Positions 17,101 to 21,426 of a stretch of DNA of 64,000 bases are shown here, piece after piece. The position numbers and the translations under genes are program-made. This stretch comes from Dermatophilus congolensis (lineage in GTDB: Bacteria; Actinomycetota; Actinomycetes; Actinomycetales; Dermatophilaceae): contig JAUNUP010000001.1 in assembly GCA_030538115.1 (NCBI GenBank), forward strand, positions 1 to 64,000. Reading direction: 5' to 3'. The notes under the pieces were generated by a model. That model did no database searches. It saw nothing but the letters and a program-made list of their open reading frames with translations, and had not been told where the DNA came from. Numbering within the stretch: the stretch's first letter is position 1; each line of letters opens with the position of its first letter.

Positions 17101-17399
17101 AGGATGTCGAGACGCCCGAAACGCTCGGCGACCTCGGCGAACATGCGGGCCACCTGCTCGGGCCTGGCAACGGAGGCACGGATGACGTGAGCCGTGCCGC
17201 CCACGGCCTCGATCTGGGCCACGGTGTCGCGGGCCGCCTCCGGGGAGCGGAGGTGGTTGATGATCACGGTGGCGCCCGCCGCGGCGAGGCGCTTGGCGAT
17301 GACAGCGCCCGTGTTGCGCGCCCCGCCCGTGACGAGGGCCACCCGGCCCGCGAGGTCGCGGGCGGGGTGGGCCAGTGAAGCCGAGAAGTCGTCCATCAA
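11163..17399 (-). CDS. Multidomain PUFA/enediyne-like synthase: ER-KS-CLF-KR-DH
   Basis: A 2078-residue megasynthase. Residues 10-265 form an SDR domain with Tyr165-x6-Lys172; that spacing is the enoyl-ACP reductase (FabI/FabL) pattern, not the YxxxK of ketoreductases, and the C-terminal GQTILADGG block also looks FabL-like. Residues 321-765 are a complete ketosynthase: DTACSSS (Cys522), HATGTPAGD (His653), NKSIVGHTG (His688), with the SSDG...YAP...GQ stretch typical of PUFA and enediyne KSs. Residues 788-1035 are KS-like with Phe950 in place of the cysteine, as in chain-length factors. A pseudo-KR region is followed by a KR (GGGRGIT at 1400, Ser1576, Tyr1589, Asn1593) and a double-hotdog dehydratase (HxxxGxxxxP from His1788; Asp1961 in LLLDGLART). 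No AT or ACP is present; both are supplied by the upstream gene, which it overlaps by ATGA. Confidence 0.85.
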   Translation of the reverse strand: MMDDFSASLAHPARDLAGRVALVTGGARNTGAVIAKRLAAAGATVIINHLRSPEAARDTVAQIEAVGGTAHVIRASVARPEQVARMFAEVAERFGRLDILVNSAADGHFVTGEYDPNILDKAFDTNVKGSLACAQAARPLMAATGGGSIVNVSTLGGGSLVMHGYVANGPAKAAVESLTRYLAVEYASDGIRVNTAAAGMLVSPVADQFPDASAMQEAVAAATPFGRLGQPEEFAEVVAFLAGPGSRWITGQTILADGGLSTGAALLAPATTRTPITATAPGPEHAAASTAVSAPGDPATVPSRASAAVASDTPAVDPADDEIVVVGMGMAVAGANSPEEFWRELVDGDERFIEVPADRWNNDYFHSPDRKAVDKTYSRHSAFITGFQAVEGGELPVGENEIGEYTASWLRHAVVQSLQGVSNRDDDAVSLFVGYTADGSHHLEEASVVAGVHAHGDQLVRDAAPDDAEAERRLAVLDSVLRSSYPRSGPAPERYLPHRTGREAVRGILGDDADVVMVDTACSSSLYTIDLGIKAIREGRCDVAVAGGAFALAPRGSILFAKLNGLSAKGEVRSLDADGDGVLFADGAAAVVLKTRSRADADGDRILATITSIGSSSDGKGKAIYAPKAEGQKLAIERTQAGHDLEPAWVVAHATGTPAGDLAEYSTLRDLYGSRAVPISSNKSIVGHTGWAAGVVSVIEAILGMENETIPPQHRFNRTPALFEAENDLLIVPKQTMPLTRDAGRRTVAVSGFGFGGTNAHVLLQDPADEPVAPFASGTGADTSAQDERIAIIALGSHTPADDAASFGDSYPLPPVTEVVMPPGMMRALDRSQLMVLAAARGIKDQLGDFWDAHKKTTGVLLGHLGPTRNAVLYATRCYLDDLRSLTSDPVLTGEDWYPELVEGVAAALTSLVPDSSENTFPGMMPNVISSRIPNYYDLQGINMTLDTGFTGAVRAVDTAISYLRAGDLTMALAGGINGNATAEIGELTAPLLAGERELYEGAFIAALVTESTALAADLPILGFVEATASRNTVDAGSSGEDDLVLRAGADAGDRRSCYLGAEAAYALGEALTRIGDGSASSVRIDVAGGAGALDASLRVTSPTTPRREPHSRDAQSQIADDTAGSPQAPPHSSLDKVRRHIVSLVPTVGRRVTEPVAFWPEGATVVLTNAPAVAIAAAGRADAVLLAGHHGLPGTSALPGKVTLVPPQPTETDISTALAPVTSSQGQVHVRVVFDTSALLPVSENERHEKQALAAGTTTGASVAEQAADDLHQATFLTLKALAGQLGDGGSVVTITGDAPGASLAAPVAEVGMFRGLTKVAAMEFPQALVFMMITDMPLRDAGDVAAIATHTQRESEFERGLPIVYLRSGVRRVERLVDAPATVDQIPLGPDAHVVALGGGRGITAELLVGVAESTRAAITVIGSNDIDAHPQRYLDASDDEFAAARPEFIREWLAEHKGTGGTVKMANAAYSRIESARAVHANLARMRAHGSTVTYVCADATDPAAVDAAVQGILADGAVDVLINAAGLSRSTPIPAKSLAEFNSVRDLKLAGFRNLRRAFTGHQPKLWINFGSLLGLTGQVGEADYASGNDFLSAASAALAGATNAEGAVVNGHGDGHIDPSSAIPNRTIPRMTTIGWTLWGEIGLGASELTKAYFEKTGMYSSMPTAEGVRHFLRELASAPQPPLTVHLGENERGAVDRLVPGFLIETDASESTDAREPDEAATQADSVEVAPAAEAGVKPVSAALDPLDAPSFFVDRVVRRTDDQIVAERDFSLPRDAFLADHAVAGVATLPGLFVPEIVAQVATRLVPGMVVHAVEDLRFVHFLKVHPGSRTTYKITGTRLPAAEGHAKVAVTITSDVVAPNGVLLIADRVHFTATALLAVSYPPAPEWPSWPELPETAVLDPYHQHGAPVMLSGPFVTTNETRLHPYGKRATYRTDLPDDAPWASWSTPGLLLDGLARTGVLDISDEGFIPLAAPLSIARIDFFEKLDDVSAGNRYDRLDLYAVIEDSGLVGPDNETVDATNRFAAVAPDGHVVARFRDLQWIVMGQFNPASGEFVPPGNKPGSLLKGASS

Positions 17400-19375
17400 G
17401 CACGCACCAGGTTCTCTGCGCGCTCGCCCGTCGCCTCGGCTGGGGCGCCGCCAGTGGTCGTGTCGGCGCTGTCGGCGGCCGCGCTGCCGTGGGTGGTGAC
17501 GAGGGTGGTGATGTCGCCGAGGGTGGGGTAGTCGGCGACGCGGATGCCGGCGCCGTCGTCGTCTCCGTCAGGCAGGTTGTAGCGCTGGGCGACGCGGGCG
17601 AGGAGTTCGGTCTGCTTGACCGAGTCGACGCCGAGTTCGCCTTCGAGGTGGGTGGTGGCGGTGAAGACCTCGGCGGGGTACTCCAGGGCCTGGGCGTACA
17701 TCTCGATCAGCTCACCGAGCACCGCCTCGGCCGACAGAGCCACACCCGCGGAAGCAGCGGCGGCGGGCGCCGGTGCCGGAGCGACGGAGCCGGCCGGCGC
17801 GTCTGCCTGAACGGCGTCGGCGGCAGGGGGCGTGGCAGTGCTGTCGCTGTCGGCGGCCGCGCTGCCGTGGGTGGTGACGAGGGTGGTGATGTCGCCGAGG
17901 GTGGGGTAGTCGGCGACGCGGATGCCGGCGCCGTCGTCGTCTCCGTCAGGCAGGTTGTAGCGCTGGGCGACGCGGGCGAGGAGTTCGGTCTGCTTGACCG
18001 AGTCGACGCCGAGTTCGCCTTCGAGGTGGGTGGTGGCGGTGAAGACCTCGGCGGGGTACTCCAGGGCCTGGGCGTACATCTCGATCAGCTCACCGAGCAC
18101 CGCCTCGGCCGACAGAGCCACACCCGCGGGAGCAGCGGCGGCAGGCGCGGGAGCCTCGGCCGCGACGGGAGCCGCTGCAGAGACAGAAGCAACAGAGACA
18201 GACGCGACGGGGGCGTCGGAGACAACGGGTGCCTGGTCAGCGGCCGAGCGCGCGTTCGCGAACGCGGCGACGGCGGAGGCGGCGGCGGAACGGATGCCCG
18301 CGCCGTGGCTGCGCCAAAACGCGGCGAAGTCGGCCTCGGAGATGCTCGGGGTGAGGGCCTCGCGCACAACGGCCGGGGGCACGTCGGTCGCACCAGCGGT
18401 CACGGGAGCCAGGGCCGCTCCCCAGGCCTTGACCTCGTCGCCACGACCCGGCAGCGGCGCGACGACCGTGATCGAGTCTTCGGCGGAGAGCAGTCGCGAA
18501 GCAGAGGACGACAGCGCGGTCAGTGCACCGGCCTCGACCATGGTGGTCACACCGAGCGAGCGCAGGTGGTCGACGGCGAGGTCGAAGCGCACGGGGCGGG
18601 TGAAATGGCTGGCCAGCGCCGTGGCCAGGTCTTCGTTCGCTTCGTACTCGCGGCCCATGATCGGCGAGTACACGCGTGCGGTCAGCGGTGCACTCGGGAT
18701 CGACGCGAGCGCCTCCGCGAACGGGGCCACGGCAGCGGCGAGCAACGGCGAGTGGAACGGGAAGGGCGACTTCAGCTTGCGCGCCCCCACGCGCAAGACG
18801 TCGGCCAGGGCGGTGATGCGGTCGAGCGAGGCGGTCGGGCCTGAGACGACGCACTGCAAACGGTGGTTCACCACGGCGACGACGGCCTCGGAGTCTCCGA
18901 CCGCATCCACGAGAGCCTGGATGCGCGGCAGCGGCCCGCTGAGCGCGGCCATGTACCCCTCCGCGACCTGCACGGAGTGGATGGCGCGCTGCCGCTCGAT
19001 GACGATGCGGGCCGCCTGGGCCGGTGTGTACGCGCCGCCGAGGGTGAGCGCGGCGATCTCGCCGAGCGAGTGCCCCACGAGCACGTCGGGCTCCAGGCCC
19101 TCGTCGGCAAGCATGCGCGCGGTGATGATCGAACCCGTCACGAGGGCGACCTGCAGCAGATCGGTCCGCTCGTGCAACCACCAGTCGAGAGATCGGGGCG
19201 TCCCCAACAGAGTGTCGGAGAGCGGCTCACCAAGGTGGTCGACGCACACCGGGTCGACTTCGGCGAGCACCTCTCTCACGTGAGACCGAACCTTGGTCAA
19301 AGACGTGAACAAACCCTCGTAGTATGCGCCCTGGCCAGGGCACAAGAATGCGGTCCGTACTTCGTCCTGATCCAC
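17396..19375 (-). CDS. Acyltransferase with two tandem acyl-carrier-protein domains
   Basis: A 659-residue protein and the first gene of the operon. Residues 7-320 are a FabD-like malonyl-CoA:ACP acyltransferase: GQGAYY, GHSLGE with Ser103, and the PFHSPL His208. A long Ala/Pro/Val linker leads to two ACP domains with phosphopantetheine sites GVDSVKQ at Ser459 and Ser585. The Asp-Ser-Val-Lys form resembles the DSIKR site of PUFA-synthase ACPs. The two ACPs are identical in protein and in about 280 bases of DNA. The start is a GTG at 19375 with a weak GAGGG site upstream. It should load malonyl units onto its own ACPs for the KS encoded by the next gene; in PUFA synthases tandem ACPs are known to raise product yield. 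Confidence 0.9.
   Translation of the reverse strand: MDQDEVRTAFLCPGQGAYYEGLFTSLTKVRSHVREVLAEVDPVCVDHLGEPLSDTLLGTPRSLDWWLHERTDLLQVALVTGSIITARMLADEGLEPDVLVGHSLGEIAALTLGGAYTPAQAARIVIERQRAIHSVQVAEGYMAALSGPLPRIQALVDAVGDSEAVVAVVNHRLQCVVSGPTASLDRITALADVLRVGARKLKSPFPFHSPLLAAAVAPFAEALASIPSAPLTARVYSPIMGREYEANEDLATALASHFTRPVRFDLAVDHLRSLGVTTMVEAGALTALSSSASRLLSAEDSITVVAPLPGRGDEVKAWGAALAPVTAGATDVPPAVVREALTPSISEADFAAFWRSHGAGIRSAAASAVAAFANARSAADQAPVVSDAPVASVSVASVSAAAPVAAEAPAPAAAAPAGVALSAEAVLGELIEMYAQALEYPAEVFTATTHLEGELGVDSVKQTELLARVAQRYNLPDGDDDGAGIRVADYPTLGDITTLVTTHGSAAADSDSTATPPAADAVQADAPAGSVAPAPAPAAAASAGVALSAEAVLGELIEMYAQALEYPAEVFTATTHLEGELGVDSVKQTELLARVAQRYNLPDGDDDGAGIRVADYPTLGDITTLVTTHGSAAADSADTTTGGAPAEATGERAENLVRA
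17467..18129 (-). repeat. Direct repeat: two identical ~280-base ACP units
   Basis: The segment 17467-17751 recurs at 17845-18129 with an offset of 378 bases (126 codons) and no mismatch that I can find, including at synonymous positions. The unit covers each ACP and its C-terminal flank; the linker between copies differs. This indicates a very recent duplication or ongoing gene conversion. Confidence 0.9.
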
Positions 19376-19832
19376 GGCAATGCCCTCAACTCTCGTGATG
19401 GGGGTTTCAGCTCGACGGTCGCGAGCGTCTTGGTCGTGTGCCCAATAACATTCTTATATCGGAGCCGGGTTGATCGGCGCAACCATGAATTCGATACGGG
19501 CACAGGGATATACATGAAATTGACTTGGCGTTGACAGCGCAGGTCAAAGCCCGGGAGGCCGGCTTCTGCCGCTTCCCGTGGGTTGAGAATTCTGGACTGC
19601 TGCTCACGTCCGCTGGAGAGCGCCAGGGATCGCAAGCAGGCGGTCTTTGCATCGACTATGCGAATCGCTGCGTCCGCGCCCGATCGGGTAGCAGACGTCG
19701 TCGACTTTCGGTCGAATCCCGAGAAATCCAGAGCAACCGCAAGAAGACGTGAGAAATATCCCGCGTATCAGTCAGAGGCAGTCAGGATCAATCGTTGGAT
19801 ATCGATTGTTATGAAAGTCTTAGGGGCCGCGT
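19376..19832. other. Intergenic region upstream of the synthase operon
   Basis: 457 bases without a convincing gene and clearly more AT-rich than its surroundings. It holds a candidate promoter for the synthase operon and a short inverted repeat, CAATCG-N8-CGATTG at 19789-19808, just after the SnoaL-like stop. A TTGACA hexamer occurs on the plus strand at 19531-19536 but no plus-strand gene follows. Confidence 0.6.
19453..19482 (-). promoter_or_regulatory. Candidate sigma-A promoter of the synthase operon
   Basis: On the minus strand TTGCGC (19482-19477) is followed after 18 bases by TATAAG (19458-19453). Transcription would start near 19446 and leave a leader of about 70 bases before the GTG at 19375. 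It is the best match in the region, but is read by eye only. Confidence 0.35.
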
Positions 19833-20333
19833 TCAGTCGGCCGAGCGTGGTTTCACGAGCGGCATGACTCCGCTGTCGCCGCTGCTCACCACGAGGTCGG
19901 GAACGAGCCCGGCGACGGTCATCAGCGCAGCGAGCCCCTTCTGGCCACGCTTGGCGGCAACCTTGGGGCCGAGCGCCCGCATGAGCGCGGTCAGTACCGG
20001 CAGGGGTCTCATGAAGAACGTGCAGCGGTCGATGAGGCCGGACTCCCCGATCTCGAGCAGCACGACTTCCTGTAGAGCCCGCCCGGAAATGACGGCCTCG
20101 ACCACGAGCATCACGGTGCGCTCGTCGTTCAGACGGTGCGTGAACGTGATGCCGCTGATGAGGGTGAACACCTCGGTCAGCAGGTCCACCACCTCGTCGC
20201 GGCCCGAGAAAACGAACTGGTTCGTCAGCGGTGAGACGAGAACGACGTCGTCGGCCATCAGCGCGCCGAGCGCAGGGGCGTCTCCCCTGCCGGCGGCCTC
20301 GCACCACGCGTCGCGGATCTCCTCCGGCTGCAT
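19833..20333 (-). CDS. SnoaL-like/NTF2-fold protein
   Basis: A 166-residue protein beginning MQPEEIRDAWCEAAGRGDAP, with the typical SnoaL/DUF4440 pattern of an N-terminal helix, a short loop with DDVVLVSPL, and a sheet including GITFTHRLNDERTVMLVVEAVISG and LLEIGESGLIDRCTFFMRP. The fold serves as polyketide cyclase, isomerase or limonene-epoxide hydrolase in different families; the catalytic residues cannot be assigned here. A strong GGGAGGGTG ribosome binding site precedes the ATG. It lies on the same strand as, and 458 bases upstream of, the synthase operon, so it may belong to that system, though the gap argues for a separate transcript. The C-terminal 45 residues are basic and longer than usual. 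Confidence 0.7.
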   Translation of the reverse strand: MQPEEIRDAWCEAAGRGDAPALGALMADDVVLVSPLTNQFVFSGRDEVVDLLTEVFTLISGITFTHRLNDERTVMLVVEAVISGRALQEVVLLEIGESGLIDRCTFFMRPLPVLTALMRALGPKVAAKRGQKGLAALMTVAGLVPDLVVSSGDSGVMPLVKPRSAD

Positions 20334-20352
20334 CTGTCACCCTCCCCATCGC

Positions 20353-20399
20353 GCTCGCTGAGCGAGCTTTGGTGTCGTCGCCCACGGGTGTGCCCGTGG
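20353..20399 (-). promoter_or_regulatory. Two leader hairpins before the SnoaL-like gene
   Basis: CTCGC-tga-GCGAG (20353-20365) and CCACGGG-tgtg-CCCGTGG (20382-20399) would both fold in the minus-strand leader just before the ribosome binding site. They could be operator half-sites or an attenuator; nothing in the sequence decides. Confidence 0.35.
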
Positions 20400-20408
20400 C
20401 GGCTGGTG

Positions 20409-20516
20409 TGTCCAGCACATGGCGCACACCCGGAGCCCCTCGGAGCTGAGGGACTTCCACCTGGCCCGAGAGTTGCTGTGCCACGCCGAAATCGACCCTA
20501 TCGGGTGTGCTGGACA
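20409..20516. repeat. Perfect 11-base inverted repeat with 86-base spacer
   Basis: TGTCCAGCACA at 20409-20419 is matched exactly by TGTGCTGGACA at 20506-20516. The arms flank a segment upstream of the SnoaL-like gene. Widely spaced operator sites or a small insertion remnant are both possible. Confidence 0.55.
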
Positions 20517-20700
20517 GGTGACCCGGTGTGTGGGTCTACAAGTAGGTGAATGCCGGTATGTGTGCCCGAATGTGGGTGTCGTGCCTGGTTACTCGGCAGT
20601 CTCTCGGTGAGCGGTGTTGCAGCGTACGGAAACTCGCTGGCCACCTGCGGGATGCCTCGAGGAGGTGCCCTCGACACCTGAGGCTCGGAGAGGACGCAAA

Positions 20701-20731
20701 CGAGGCCGGTCGCGCTATGCGACCGGCCTCG
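20701..20731 (-). terminator. Intrinsic terminator of the tRNA-Gly/Cys/Val transcript
   Basis: A perfect 13-bp stem (CGAGGCCGGTCGC with a GCTAT loop) followed on the minus strand by TTTG, 14 bases after the tRNA-Val 3' end. Confidence 0.8.
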
Positions 20732-20744
20732 ATGATTGCTCTGG

Positions 20745-20818
20745 TGGGCGATACAGGACTTGAACCTGTGACCTCTTCCGTGTCAAGGAAGCGCGCTAGC
20801 CACCTGCGCCAATCGCCC
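20745..20818 (-). tRNA. tRNA-Val (GAC)
   Basis: A 74-base cloverleaf on the minus strand. The acceptor stem is GGGCGAT/ATCGCCC with discriminator A, the anticodon loop TTGACAC contains GAC, and the T-loop GGTTCAAGTCC is canonical. It is the last of three tRNA genes. Confidence 0.95.
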
Positions 20819-20870
20819 GTACTCTGCATGCCGCGACCACTGGGATGAGCCAGGGATCCGACACCGAGAG

Positions 20871-20941
20871 AGGTGGAGACGGGATTTGAACCCGTGTAGA
20901 CGGCTTTGCAGGCCGTTGCCTCGCCTCTCGGCCACTCCACC
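20871..20941 (-). tRNA. tRNA-Cys (GCA)
   Basis: A 71-base cloverleaf with acceptor GGTGGAG/CTCCACC, anticodon GCA in CCTGCAAAG, and discriminator U, which is expected for tRNA-Cys. CCA is not encoded. Confidence 0.95.
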
Positions 20942-20978
20942 GTGAGGGCGCCCTACTACACAGGCTGTGTCCCCTCCG

Positions 20979-21051
20979 AGCGGACGACGGGACTCGAACC
21001 CGCGACCCTCACCTTGGCAAGGTGATGCTCTACCAACTGAGCTACGTCCGC
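20979..21051 (-). tRNA. tRNA-Gly (GCC)
   Basis: A 73-base cloverleaf with acceptor GCGGACG/CGTCCGC, anticodon GCC in CTTGCCAAG, and discriminator U. It is first in the Gly-Cys-Val cluster. Confidence 0.95.
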
Positions 21052-21119
21052 ATTGCGATGCCGTGCGCGGTTCGACTCCGGTTCATCCCGTGTTCGCCGC
21101 GTTCTTGGCGTGCTCGAAG

Positions 21120-21149
21120 ACATTAACCGATTCGAGCCGCCAGAGCCAA
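21120..21149 (-). promoter_or_regulatory. Candidate promoter of the tRNA cluster
   Basis: TTGGCT (21149-21144) and TAATGT (21125-21120) on the minus strand are 18 bases apart, about 70 bases upstream of tRNA-Gly. Confidence 0.35.
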
Positions 21150-21361
21150 ACCCGGCGGTCACCGGCGCGGCGACGGCCGTGGCGCAAACGGCTCAACAGC
21201 CACCGCAACCAGGCCGATCGGAGGTGTAGGCAGGCTCACCGACACGCGCTGCTACCGGCCACGGGCGGGGCCATGCGGTCGTCTCAAACGGCCGTGCAAT
21301 AAACTCGACCGTCGAGGCGCCCTGCGTCTCCTCGACGCCGGAGCATCCACAACGTTCCGTC

Positions 21362-21411
21362 CGACCCGGTCCTGCACGGACCGGGTCGCGTGCGTCGGTG
21401 AATTTTCACCG
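21362..21411 (+). promoter_or_regulatory. glgX leader hairpin plus operator-like palindrome
   Basis: A perfect 11-bp stem (CGACCCGGTCC-tgcac, 21362-21388) is followed by the near-complete palindrome CGGTGAAttTTCACCG (21396-21411), ending five bases before the GGAAGGG ribosome binding site. The second element has the look of a repressor half-site pair. Confidence 0.4.
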
Positions 21412-21426
21412 CCCCAGGAAGGGACC

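Larger units (their letters stand above)
20334..20744. other. Intergenic region between the SnoaL-like gene and the tRNA cluster
   Basis: 411 bases with no supported gene. It holds leader hairpins next to the SnoaL-like gene, a widely spaced perfect inverted repeat, and the terminator of the tRNA transcript. Confidence 0.6.
21052..21426. other. Divergent intergenic region between tRNA cluster and glgX
   Basis: 375 bases without a supported gene. It contains the candidate tRNA promoter on the minus strand and two stem structures in the leader of glgX. Confidence 0.6.

Noticed and set aside
15117..17378. Open frame of 753 codons on the plus strand
   Set aside because: Shadow of the KS and ER coding region.
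17467..18129. CRISPR-like repetition
   Set aside because: The repeat is two long ACP-coding units, not short direct repeats with spacers. No CRISPR array or cas gene was seen anywhere in the window.
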